Shown here: in pieces, positions 1 through 8,730 of the stretch
Numbering within the stretch: position 1 is the stretch's first letter
Layout of the letters: every line of letters begins with the position of its first letter
Assembly: GCA_018985235.1 (NCBI GenBank)
Contig: JADGIG010000121.1
Coordinates: forward strand, 1 to 17,689
Source of the DNA: Sanchytrium tribonematis
Taxonomy: Eukaryota > Sanchytriomycota > Sanchytriomycetes > Sanchytriales > Sanchytriaceae
Length of the DNA stretch: 17,689 nt
Direction: 5' to 3'
Program-made: the position numbers and the translations under genes
Notes under the pieces: generated by a model
What the model was told of the DNA's origin: nothing
The model's database searches: none
Seen by the model: only the letters and a program-made list of their open reading frames with translations

Positions 1-1
1 A

Positions 2-3000
2 TTTCTGGACAGTGATGTCAAATCCATTATAATAAATATAAATCTTGATGGTGGCTCGCGTGAATGTATGCCAGAACCAGATGATCAAGAACTTTCGTCA
101 GAGTGCATCATTTTTGATCAAATCCAAAATTTAGACTTGATCTCATTCAACTGCCGTGGAAATCCCAATCAGCTTCTGGACAAGGAGCTTAAAGAACTAA
201 TTGACAACCATAGACCGAGCATTATTCATCTAACCGAATTCCGTCTTAAAAAGCCTATCTATTTAAAAGGCTACAAATCTTTCCCAATGCCATTTTCTCA
301 TGAAGTGGACCGACAAATTCTCTATTGCAAGAATTACATTGAAAATGTTACTATCGTCAGTAATAGCACACATAAATTTGCACACACGATTAAAATCAAT
401 GATGAATATTTTACATTTTCGTATTTACCTCCCAGAATCCAACAAATGGATGATATTTACAGAGAGCTACAATTTGGAATGCGTCACAAGGCCTACATAG
501 TAGGCGATATAAACAAAAAGGTACCTGCTTTACAAAATGGCCATGATCGCCATGGCAGATCATTTGAGAGTTTTATGACGAACAATTGCTATGAACCAAT
601 AAACACTCCAATGGTTCCCACCATGACTCAGGGTGGGAATATACTAGACCAATTATGGTCACATAATGCACAATCTTTTAAAATTTCAAGTTTTAAAGTG
701 TTAAATGACAGTAGAACATCATCTGATCACTTCCCAATATCTTTCTCTGTGGACTTAACTAGTACTCTCTTTGTTCCGCGCTCTATTAAATGGAATAGAC
801 TCAAACATGACTCTGATTCTCAAGACTCATTAAAGAAATATCTAGACAAAAAGCATAAATTGATATTAAGTGAAATCGATACTCTGGATGTAAATGCTAT
901 ATGGGAGAGATTCAAATCTAGTGTAATTAGTGGTGCTGTAAAGTGCCTGGGCAGTGATGGTGTACTTGATGGGAAATTGATGAATGAGAAAGATGAGTTG
1001 CTTTTAACTTGGAATACTAGAAAGAAGAAATTCAAAGCTCAATTAAGGAAAGCGAGAACTGGAAGCACTCGCAGTACTAATCTTAAACGAAAAATTAATG
1101 AATTGACGAAGAAAATCACCAAATCACAAAAAAAGATGAGGACAAATGATTTTGACAAATATTTAAATAAAGTGGGAGGGTGCCAATCACGAGCCTACAT
1201 TGAAATGTGCAAGCTCCGATCAAATACTAATAGACAGCAGCAGAATTTCAAATGTGATCTAGAAACTACTATTCAATTTCATAAAGAACACTTTGAGAAC
1301 CATCATTCCAGATGGCCCACTCTTCCAACAGCCATTGATCAAGTAACATACACAGCTGCTCAAGAAATATTCAATATTGACTCGGTAACTCATTACTTCA
1401 AAACCACCAATTCTCAAAAGATCTCAGGAGATGAAATTCCCTCTTTGTTGTATAAAAATCTTCCAGACTCTAGCTATTTACTACTGCAACATCTATTTAA
1501 ACAATGCTACCTACTGAATCAGCTTCCCAATCAATGGCAGACATCCCGTATAATTGAGATATTCAAGGATGGGGATTTTGGAAATCCTTCAAGGTTTCGT
1601 CCAATAAGTTTGCTTTCCACTTGTTTTAAAATCATGCAGCAGATGATTTACTTCAATTTCTATCGACTCCAAATATTCAATAATATATCCAATAGACAGC
1701 ATGGCTTTATCCACAAGCGCAGCTGCTCTTCTCAAATTTATTCTGTTTTAAAACAAATTGATCTTTTTAATGCTGATAATGGTAGTGTCTACTGTTTGTC
1801 ACTGGATTTAAGTTCAGCATTTGACACAGTACCGCACTCTGTTATATTTGAGCATTTAAAACCCATTTTGAAACCACATGATATAAATATTCTTAAAAAT
1901 ATCATAACTAATCAAAGAATGACATTGCGAAGAGATCATACTCAAACAAGTATTGGGATGGGTAGAGGAACACCTCAGGGTGGTACTCTCTCCCCAATAC
2001 TTTTTGCTTATGTGATGGACCAAATTATTCAAAATATACCAGATTCGCCAAATTTTACCATTCATCTCTATGCTGATGATATTATTGTCATTTGTAGGTC
2101 CTACAATGAACTAGTTACTATTACTAATCAAATCAATGCATTACTGACTCAATATGGCTTTAAAATTAATATTACAAAATATCAATTTATTACAAATGAT
2201 GACTCAGTCGAATCAATTCAACTGGATGATGAAATATCAATACCAAAGCAAGAGTATTTGAAATACTTGGGCATGTTTTTAGATGCCAATGGTATTCATT
2301 ATGAGAAGGATATTCAAATGAAATTGGCTAAATGTAATTTTGCAATCTCCACGATCAGCTGGACTAAACAGTACTTACAATTTAAATCTTCATTTCATCG
2401 CTTTTACAAGGGCGTTATCTTACCTATATATTGCTATGGCATTGAAAATTATAATCAGTATGGGCGTGAACAGCTTGAAATTCATAGAAAATCCATTATA
2501 AAGAAAATCCATTCGAATAAGTACAGATATTATCAGTATTTGCATAATTATGTTGACATAGAACACCAATATGCCATTAAATTATTTGCATTTAATGATC
2601 AACTAGAGAATTTGGGACTTGCACAAATTCCGTGTGCTTTTGAATCTAAAAAAGATGTATATTTGGATAACGAGGCATTGATGGCAAAAGAATGGGATGA
2701 ACAGCCACAGAGTTACAGAAGCAGTCATTTCAAAACATCTGATCAAATCATGATCCTTGCAAGAAAAAAGAATGTTGCACATTTGCAACATCTATTGGAC
2801 TCATTTCTGACTGGAACAATGCCATTGAAACCCATTAAAAACAAGAGAGTTAAATGTAGATATTGTAATCGAGATTTCCAGAACTTGGATCATTACAGAG
2901 ACTATTGCAATGGGGAATTGCCATTTTACATCTCCAGAAATAGTATTTATAGAAATTTAAAGTCTAACTCTAAACAAGTCATCTATAAACAGTTGAAATT

Positions 3001-3043
3001 TCTAAAAAACTGTGTTTATTCAGTGTATCAGTCTATGCATTAG
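2..3043 (+). CDS. LINE ORF2 protein: AP endonuclease + reverse transcriptase (5'-partial)
   Basis: This enzyme nicks target DNA and copies the element RNA by target-primed reverse transcription. Numbering is from the Met at 68. Endonuclease residues visible are E57 (in LTE), D147 and N149 (GDIN), and D220-H221 (SSDHFP). RT motifs are FRPISLLS, motif A DLSSAFDTVPH (D580, D586), motif B GTPQGGTLSP (PQG 636-638), motif C YADD (668-671) and KYLG. A C-terminal knuckle CX2CX8HX4C uses C930, C933, H942 and C947. The frame has no stop between base 2 and the Met at 68, so the true start is probably upstream of the window and the Met at 68 may be internal. There are no frameshifts or stops across 991 codons, so it is potentially active. 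Confidence 0.93.
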   Translation, partial: FLDSDVKSIIININLDGGSRECMPEPDDQELSSECIIFDQIQNLDLISFNCRGNPNQLLDKELKELIDNHRPSIIHLTEFRLKKPIYLKGYKSFPMPFSHEVDRQILYCKNYIENVTIVSNSTHKFAHTIKINDEYFTFSYLPPRIQQMDDIYRELQFGMRHKAYIVGDINKKVPALQNGHDRHGRSFESFMTNNCYEPINTPMVPTMTQGGNILDQLWSHNAQSFKISSFKVLNDSRTSSDHFPISFSVDLTSTLFVPRSIKWNRLKHDSDSQDSLKKYLDKKHKLILSEIDTLDVNAIWERFKSSVISGAVKCLGSDGVLDGKLMNEKDELLLTWNTRKKKFKAQLRKARTGSTRSTNLKRKINELTKKITKSQKKMRTNDFDKYLNKVGGCQSRAYIEMCKLRSNTNRQQQNFKCDLETTIQFHKEHFENHHSRWPTLPTAIDQVTYTAAQEIFNIDSVTHYFKTTNSQKISGDEIPSLLYKNLPDSSYLLLQHLFKQCYLLNQLPNQWQTSRIIEIFKDGDFGNPSRFRPISLLSTCFKIMQQMIYFNFYRLQIFNNISNRQHGFIHKRSCSSQIYSVLKQIDLFNADNGSVYCLSLDLSSAFDTVPHSVIFEHLKPILKPHDINILKNIITNQRMTLRRDHTQTSIGMGRGTPQGGTLSPILFAYVMDQIIQNIPDSPNFTIHLYADDIIVICRSYNELVTITNQINALLTQYGFKINITKYQFITNDDSVESIQLDDEISIPKQEYLKYLGMFLDANGIHYEKDIQMKLAKCNFAISTISWTKQYLQFKSSFHRFYKGVILPIYCYGIENYNQYGREQLEIHRKSIIKKIHSNKYRYYQYLHNYVDIEHQYAIKLFAFNDQLENLGLAQIPCAFESKKDVYLDNEALMAKEWDEQPQSYRSSHFKTSDQIMILARKKNVAHLQHLLDSFLTGTMPLKPIKNKRVKCRYCNRDFQNLDHYRDYCNGELPFYISRNSIYRNLKSNSKQVIYKQLKFLKNCVYSVYQSMH

Positions 3044-3102
3044 ACGGCTGGATGGACCGAGATGTGGCTTTAAACACCACTTTTATCTCACACCAATCCT
3101 AA

Positions 3103-3606
3103 ATCAATAAATATCTTATTATCTTAAAATCAGCACAGTTACAATTTATCAAAAAATCCGATTTCAGAACATTTTCATTTATATTTGAGAAAAGATGCTT
3201 GATGATTATCCCATCAATGTACAAAAGCATGATCGGAAATACATTTGCATTTATGAATTCTCATCCAGAATATTCACATTATATTGGCGATGCTATTGTT
3301 TATAATGAGCTTGCTTGGAAAATTGCACTGTATAATGACCCAAGACTAAAAAAACTGGAAATTAAAAGACTAGAAGGATTTATTTTAGAAAGAGGAACCC
3401 CATACATTATGTAAAGACCGGTTTCAAGTCTTTTTTCCAGCACGTACTTCCATTTTTATTGTAAAATTATTAAATCAATTGAAAATTATGATAATATCTC
3501 TTTTGAATTTGCAAATTTGCGATGGCCAAATAAAATTAAAAAATCCATTGATAAAACAAAACCAATTGATACTTCAAATACTGTGCAAATTGATAACCAT
3601 CAATGA
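3103..3606 (+). pseudogene. Broken coding remnant directly after the LINE 3' end, family unknown
   Basis: One reading frame is open from 3103, immediately at the LINE tail, to a TGA at 3604, interrupted only by a TAA at 3412-3414. An ATG occurs at 3202, but the frame is open upstream of it, so the piece looks like the 3' part of a coding sequence into which the LINE inserted. The first half contains a hydrophilic, aromatic-rich stretch (SHPEYSHYIGDAIVYNELAW) and ends in ERGTPYIM. After the stop the same frame continues as a plausible protein (SIENYDNISFEFANLRWPNK). I do not recognise the family. It could be the 5' (gag-like or ORF1) portion of the decayed LINE that follows; this is inference from proximity only. 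Confidence 0.35.
3106..3111 (+). terminator. AATAAA polyadenylation signal of the LINE
   Basis: A canonical AATAAA hexamer lies 63 bases after the LINE stop codon and just before the short TATCTTA-type tail. Confidence 0.5.
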
Positions 3607-4125
3607 ACACTTTAAAAGTACCAATTCCAAGAATTGATTCGAAACTAAATCCTCCTAATAAGAAACAAAGTGACAAATTGGACCGCCAAACAAACAAATT
3701 GGACAAAAGAGAAGCCACAAAGTATAAATTCACAACATCAATCTCACAAATGAGATCAGCACCAATCACCAGCAATGCAAGCAACCCCAAATTGTTTTTA
3801 AATTGGTAATTGATTCAATTGCAGAAATGCGAGAATAGTCACCAAACATGACCATTGCGCACTTAAACCTAAAATTACCCTCAAAATCAATGATTTTAAA
3901 ATGAAACATGTACATGATCAAGCAACAATCATTTCACCAAACTCATGTTTTTACATTTTAGTAAAGAATTATACAATTTCTCCAGTCGAAATTCAAATTG
4001 ACAAGAGGAAGCATGATGTATTTGTTCCAATTGAATTTCGAATTGATGATATTTTGCCGATCTTTGTTAGAGAACAACCAGCAGATTTTGTCATTTTAGT
4101 AAATAACAAGCAATGGATTACATGA
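3603..4125 (+). pseudogene. Lysine-rich and hydrophobic ORF fragments, family unknown
   Basis: Two short open frames lie in succession. 3603-3809 encodes a Lys/Asn/Asp-rich segment (KKQSDKLDRQTNKLDKREAT) resembling a disordered or coiled linker. 3901-4125 starts with ATG and encodes 74 residues with alternating hydrophobic strands (VFVPIEFRIDDILPIFV). They are in different frames from each other and from the preceding remnant, and stop codons lie between them. The simplest reading is a decayed element ORF; no motif identifies it. The fragment at 3901 could alternatively be an independent small protein, but it has no recognisable domain. Confidence 0.25.
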
Positions 4126-4485
4126 AATCAACCAAATACAGTCAAGGGTATTCAAATCACAGCAAACATGACTAAAAAGGCAGTAAAAACTATGAATTAT
4201 TACTGGCCGAATTGCTACATAATTCAACTACTAGATTTATAGAAATACTTAAAATACTTTAATGCGATTGGATTAACATGACTGGTGCCCAATTTTATGC
4301 TAAATAATTATATCGTGCCAATTCATAAGGGAAAAATCAACGCTACGAGGATATACCTGGTTACCGGCCAATATGTCTTTGCAACATGATGCGCAAGCTA
4401 ATTGAGATCCTATTAGAACCACAAATCATGGGTTCTTTGCAAACCGCGGCAAATCAATTTGTCTACTATGTATGCTGCCTGATAC

Positions 4486-4770
4486 TTGGAACAGCAACTA
4501 GTTGAAATGGGACATGATCCAGAAGAATACGCCATGTTTAAAGTAGATATTTCGTCTGCATTTGATAAAGTTACGCATGAACAGTTGTTAAACATATTCA
4601 GATCGTTAAACATCCCGGACAGTTTGATGGCATTGTTGACAAATCTGTGTACCCGTCAGAATATTCAATTATTAATAGTCAAAGGGGGATATTGCAAGGA
4701 ACATGCATGTTCCCTATTGTGTTTACATAATTCATTACCTGAAATATGTGCTGAAATAGATATTTATTAA
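4486..4770 (+). pseudogene. RT palm fragment (motif A) of the decayed LINE
   Basis: This is the longest open piece of the decayed RT. It carries motif A with both conserved aspartates in DISSAFD and the following helix HEQLLNIFRSLNIPDSLMALL. The frame then runs out of register before motif B: the GxxQG signature starting at 4686 is read only in a neighbouring frame. Catalytically incomplete on its own. Confidence 0.7.
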
Positions 4771-5201
4771 TACGGTCATCGAATCCCTCACTGGTATTTC
4801 AATTCATTGCCCAGTTGATGATATTCGTATTGGTGTGGATACGACACGTATTTAGCCCGTTGGCAAAAAATGACCGGCAGCTTTATGAACCGTGTTTCGG
4901 TCAAGGCAAATAAATTGGATCTAATATAATATGTCAACAAGAGTAATATGGGATTCTCAATGGATAAACAGCTATTGGACATGACAGATCAAGCACTCGT
5001 ATTAAAAGCAGTGTTTGGCAGAAAATACAAAAATAGACCAAAACATTGTAGTATCTGTATAAATATACAGAGAATGCTTTAGAAATCCACCTGAACAGCT
5101 TTGCTCAAAAACAACAAATTTGAAAACTATTTAACTCCCTGAATCATCGAAATTGACGTTGGAAAATTATCAAAATGCATTGACTAGTGAGGACACACAT
5201 G

Positions 5202-5800
5202 TACTGTGATGCATCATATCATGAACATCCAACCACCCAATCCAATGCAGGCAATGTCGTATTAACAAACTCAATTAAAATTATCAAATCCTACAAACTA
5301 GGAAAATTATAACTAGATGATTCAACCAGAGCTGAGATTGGCTTATTGTGTTGTGCAATAAAAGCAATACAAGCAATTCCCAGTATATTAGCAAAAAAAA
5401 TATTATATTTTACAGTGATAATTCTGCAGCCATTGATGCATTAGAACATGCTCAAAACGGTGATATTTTACTCTATAATATATTATTGTGACTTAAACGC
5501 ACAGATCTTTCCATTATTGACACCGAATATCTCATTTGAATATACGAAAGCACATGATGAGCAAAATAGAGAAAGTATAAATCATGCCGCTGATTATTTG
5601 ACACATTTCCATAGACAATCACCATTTGGGCCGCTAAAATTGACGATTGCAGATACATCCAAGAAATTGAGAAAGAGAAAAGAAAAAAATGATGCTTTGC
5701 GACTGCAATATGTGAAAGAATCCAATTTAACATATCACAAAATTCGTATATTCGATGGTATACATGGAAAATGTAGAATTGCTACTGCTTCTACCTAGTG
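5202..5800 (+). pseudogene. RNase H-like domain fragment of the decayed LINE
   Basis: RNase H removes the RNA strand of the RNA-DNA hybrid during LINE replication. The D-E-D-D carboxylates are preserved but distributed over three frames, with a TAA at about 5310 inside the first segment. The last segment (ATG at 5448 is incidental) holds the C-terminal signature TKAHDEQNRESINHAAD, in which the fourth carboxylate follows AHxxxxxNxxxNxAAD. After it comes a basic tail (KKLRKRKEKN). Confidence 0.65.
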
Positions 5801-5830
5801 TAGATAGCTTACATGAGCCAAATTTGTCTC

Positions 5831-5836
5831 AATAAA
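5831..5836 (+). terminator. AATAAA signal near the end of the decayed LINE
   Basis: AATAAA is followed after 6 bases by a run of seven A (5843-5849), consistent with the 3' terminus of the decayed LINE. This is suggestive only in AT-rich DNA. Confidence 0.3.
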
Positions 5837-5849
5837 TTTATTAAAAAAA

Positions 5850-6221
5850 TGGCTTCTGTAGCCATAAATTGGCTGTTTTATTGGCTTTGGGCTAATACCT
5901 GAATTTATTTTTGTTATAAAGACGCTGATTGCTACTATCAAACCATGAATGTCATTACTGTTAATGGTAAGAATCGGAACTGATCCAAAGAAGGCTCGAA
6001 GAAAAACAGCTAATGGTATGGTAGATGTGGCAGAACTCAGAATTATTAGCTGGTGTATCCTACACTAATTTTTACAGTGTCACTTTATGGGGAGGTCGAT
6101 TTGTTAAAATTGTGAGAATTTTCGTTAAAGGGAGTGCAGTTAACGTATTCCTAAGTGACCGTTAAAAAACACCACGTTTTTAAATTTATTTTTTTCTACA
6201 AATGTGTGAACCTTGGAACGG
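5850..6221. other. Intergenic stretch without a supportable gene
   Basis: About 370 bases with no convincing ORF on either strand. It contains one imperfect inverted repeat, TTAAAAAAC ... GTTTTTAA, at about 6164-6183 with a short loop. It separates the decayed LINE from the Helitron remnant; no Helitron terminus (CTRR with hairpin) could be pinned down here. Confidence 0.4.
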
Positions 6222-6413
6222 ATGTCAAAAAAGCGGATTTTGGAGCAATCGGATAGAGTTACAGATGAAGAACTAAACACCAAGTATAATCAAACAGAAA
6301 GACTTGATGTAATTGTGCTTGTAAATTTTATCGTTTCAGTATTGTTGCCATTAAATAATCCAGTGTACCATATACCAGAATCATTATTTTTAAATAGCAT
6401 TAATTTCGGCTGA
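6222..6413 (+). other. Possible 5' coding fragment (MSKKRILEQSDRVTDEELNT...), weak
   Basis: An ATG at 6222 opens a plausible charged N-terminus of about 25 residues. From about 6300 the frame is antisense to the Helitron helicase remnant, so the downstream part is probably meaningless. It could be the first part of a gene interrupted by the Helitron, possibly the SET-domain gene that resumes on the same strand near 8096. That link is speculative. Confidence 0.2.
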
Positions 6414-7159
6414 ACAGTCCCACTACCTATTAAGTAAGCAGCTAATCCTGTCGCGGCAGTTAAAAGTATGTTTAAATTATTACCATAATGTTGAATTGTT
6501 TTTAAAAGACTTGATTTTCCACTTCCTGGGCCTCCTTGTATAATAAATCTATTATGCGTACTATTTAATATCATATTAAGTGCGTAATATTGATCTGGTG
6601 ATAAATTCAGAATAGGAGTGTATGAATTATTAGGAGAATGTAAACTGTACATAGACATTCCTTCGGCCTCTTCAAATCTATTGCAATAAGTATCAATTTG
6701 ATTGTCCATAAATATGTCATCTGCATCTGCATCTAATTGTCTTATTCTAGATATTGGTAAAAGAATCCGACTATAAATCATACTGGAACAGCAAGCTATT
6801 CGAACAATTTTTGTGTCGAACATAGTTACTTTTTGAGACGTCAACAAATGAGCTAACTCATGTGTAGTATAAGATCTAGTTTCTAAATATCGAGTAATTT
6901 CATCTCGATTATCAAGATGAACATTGTAAGGTTCTTCCTTAGTGCAGTATTTGGTAATTTATTTAGCAAAAATTTCGGAAGTCACAATTTTGATGTCCAT
7001 ATTACTACCCCGCATTTTTAAAATATCAGAATTGTAAGAGTTAATCAAGACATCTGCTGCACTTCTTTTTAAAACGGATCTTTGAAAATCAAAAAAACTT
7101 TCTGACGATACAATTTTGGTATTATTAAATCGACATCTTGAGGTGCCATTGAAGTACAA
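6290..7159 (-). pseudogene. Helitron tyrosine region and truncated PIF1 helicase
   Basis: The segment 7159-6959 carries LINSYNSDILKMRGSNMDIK, a typical Helitron block, and then hits TAA at 6961-6959. Reading through, the next residues ITKYCTKEEP match the usual YxxKYxxK two-tyrosine motif, so the stop sits where the first catalytic tyrosine is expected. The frame then stays open to 6290. It holds RxxTTHELAHLLTS, SPDQYYALNMIL, Walker A GGPGSGKSS, and LLTAATGLAAYLIGSGTVQ, the PIF1 motif Ia region. Motifs II-VI are absent. The last 35 or so residues no longer look like PIF1. Confidence 0.8.
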
Positions 7160-8110
7160 TAAGCTCCACGGGAATAAACAATGTAAAATAGCATTGGATC
7201 GTCATTATAATCAGGAATACCACCACTAATAGAATTTAGTAAATCTGTAAAAAGCATTTCTGAGGAGACATTTGTATCGTTTAACCATAGAAATAAATGA
7301 CAATGAACAGTACCCCTATGTTGAAACTCGTATTTCCTAAAGTTATGTTTAATGGCATATCCACTATATCCATTAGTGGTAATAAATTTGATCATTTTGT
7401 TGATTCGTTCGCAACAATAATTATTACTTAGAACTGGATTTTGGACATACCAAATGCTGTCTAAATTTTCTCCTAAACCATTTAATTGTTTCGAGTTTAA
7501 ATAGAATGTATACAAAGGGTTATTATTTTTTAAGGCCGATTTGACTCTTTCATTATTCACGAATTGAAAATTGTTGTAGCTACTATTTATACCTATTAAA
7601 CCACTTAAATCACGCCAGCAGTCCCAATTTACGCTTAGTTGACTTTGCCCTAAGTATGACATATAATCTCTATTTGAAGGACAAGCGTATTGACCATATA
7701 GTTTAATAAATCTTAATAAGCTTCTTGATCATTGAGATTGATTAATTCATTTGGAATTTCATCTAAATGTATTGGAACGCATCCATTCCTGCATTTCCAA
7801 GTAAATGGTATTTTTTCATAATTAATTTTTACAGCGGTCTTCTTTTTTAAAATATTACAATTACTACACAAAAAACAATTATGTCAAAATTTAAGTAATC
7901 AATTGGCTCTACTTCCGAACTTATACCTGGAACATGCGATAAAAATCTATGATAAGAACTATATCTCTCTAATGCTTAGTGAGTTAATTGCCCAGTTCTA
8001 TAAAAATGAAAATTAGAATGGATTCATTTAACTCATAAAATAATTGACAAGTAACTTCACTAAAATAATGACGTTGCACTTCTTGGAAGTTATAATCTAA
8101 AATATTAATC
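7069..8110 (-). pseudogene. Helitron N-terminal/Rep domain pseudogene
   Basis: The Rep endonuclease starts rolling-circle transposition. The best open piece runs 7662-7069 (197 codons), but coding similarity continues upstream. RFIKLYGQYACPSNRDYMS joins it in frame, then a one-base shift near 7720 leads to VPIHLDEIPNELINLNDQEAY. Further shifts near 7880 give LERYSSYHRFLSHVPGISS and YFSEVTCQLFYELNES. The HUH histidines are in HRGTVHCHLFLW. Downstream, IPDYNDDPMLFYIV fits the family's conserved block after the HUH motif; then the frame shifts between 7159 and 7069. Family assignment is firm; exact gene limits are not. Confidence 0.8.
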
Positions 8111-8668
8111 TTAGACAATGACACACTAACAAATAATGATATGAGAATGCTGTTCATTACATACAACATGGCCTTTTGTAATAATGTCAACGTAATGTTT
8201 GGAAACGTTACAAGATATACAGACCCTAAATACAAATCCGATTTCCAAAGTGGAGTTTTTGCTATTAATAATACTTTAAATGATTATGCTGATGATTACG
8301 TGACATTTTATTTAATTGAGATACTAAATTTACTTATTTGAAAGCAATTAGAAATATTAAAAATGGAGATAAATTAGTGGCATTCTACGGTGATAATTAT
8401 TTTGGAAAAAATTCAGCAATGTCAACGCAAGGTTTGTAAAAAACGATTTCCAGAATTAGAACTACATTTTAAATCATCAGAAACTTTAAGATTATATAAA
8501 AACTACAACAGTCATTTCCACCCTAATAAGAATGTATTAAATGCTTATAAATCTAACTGGAAAGAGATGAGTGATAAGACGTATATTGCATTTCATGAAA
8601 TGACTTCTTATCCAGAAATTGCCGAATTTCTTCATCCCACGAACCAATATTTGCTTCCAAACTATTAA
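8096..8668 (+). pseudogene. Broken SET-domain protein (lysine methyltransferase-like)
   Basis: Three frames must be joined. 8096-8341 gives GNVTRYTDPKYKSDF and ADDYVTFYLIEILNLL. About 8342-8419 (one stop and frame change later) gives KAIRNIKNGDKLVAFYGDNY followed by FGKN. 8390-8668 then gives QCQRKVCKKRFPEL. The middle segment is the hallmark end of a SET domain (AxRxIxxGDxLxxxYGDxYF), closest in my memory to SUV4-20-type enzymes. A Cys pair after it could be a degraded post-SET site. No NHSC motif is visible. The gene abuts the antisense Helitron remnant at about 8100; its 5' part is missing. The final segment (SYPEIAEFLHPTNQYLLPNY) is unidentified. Confidence 0.55.
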
Positions 8669-8730
8669 TGCTACGAGAAAATAATTACAGATAAATATAT
8701 CAAATTGAAAATAATGAAAGTAGACTCTAA

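Larger units (their letters stand above)
1..3130 (+). mobile_element. Non-LTR (LINE) retrotransposon, 5' end beyond window
   Basis: A long ORF with an apurinic-type endonuclease domain followed by a reverse transcriptase defines an APE-class LINE. After the stop codon comes a short 3' UTR with AATAAA at 3106-3111 and a short TATCTTATTATCTTA-like repeat at about 3112-3126, which is probably the 3' terminus. The 5' UTR and any ORF1 lie outside the window, so the 5' target-site duplication cannot be checked. The intact ORF means the copy is young compared with the decayed LINE at 4130-5800. The clade is not assigned: there is no RNase H domain in this ORF, and the C-terminal CCHC knuckle occurs in several APE-bearing clades. 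Confidence 0.9.
4130..5800 (+). mobile_element. Decayed LINE: reverse transcriptase followed by RNase H, multiple frameshifts
   Basis: RT signatures can be traced in shifting frames: NYIVPIHKGK at about 4303-4332, then PGYRPICLCNMMRKLIE at about 4357-4407, motif A FKVDISSAFDKV at 4537-4572, motif B GILQGTCMFP at 4686-4715 in another frame, and a degenerate motif C (HCPVDDIRIG) near 4805-4834. Downstream lies an RNase H domain with all four acidic positions still readable: YCDAS (Asp codon 5208-5210), TRAEIGLL (Glu 5334-5336), DNSAAIDAL (Asp 5417-5419, shifted frame) and YTKAHDEQNRESINHAAD (Asp 5592-5594, shifted again). LINEs with RNase H after RT occur in I, R1, Tad and related clades, so this is a different lineage from the intact LINE at 1-3130. 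It is dead: several internal stops and at least four frame changes. Confidence 0.75.
6290..8110 (-). mobile_element. Helitron remnant encoding Rep (HUH) and PIF1-type helicase
   Basis: Read on the minus strand from 8110 downward, Helitron protein landmarks appear in order. They are a Cys-rich N-terminal region (HNCFLCSNC, then WKCRNGC), a segment resembling DUF6570 (DEIPNELINLNDQEAY), the Rep HUH motif in HRGTVHCHLFLW (7285-7320), the tyrosine region (ITKYCTKEEP), and a PIF1 Walker A (6512-6535). Several frameshifts and stops make it non-functional. Helitron ends (5' TC, 3' hairpin-CTRR) were looked for but not found with confidence. The helicase is cut off soon after its LLTAATGLAA motif, so the 3' part is missing. 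Confidence 0.85.

Noticed and set aside
820-2791. Short minus-strand ORFs inside the LINE
   Set aside because: They lie wholly antisense to the intact RT ORF and show no motif.
5850-6221. Helitron 3' terminus hairpin near the TTAAAAAAC...GTTTTTAA inverted repeat
   Set aside because: AT-rich arms, no CTRR (or its complement) at the right place, and no defined A/T insertion boundary.
7984-8235. Separate hydrophobic minus-strand protein of 83 codons
   Set aside because: Its middle part (YFSEVTCQLFYELNES) belongs to the Helitron frame, and the rest is antisense to the SET remnant; the apparent hydrophobicity comes from AT-rich antisense.
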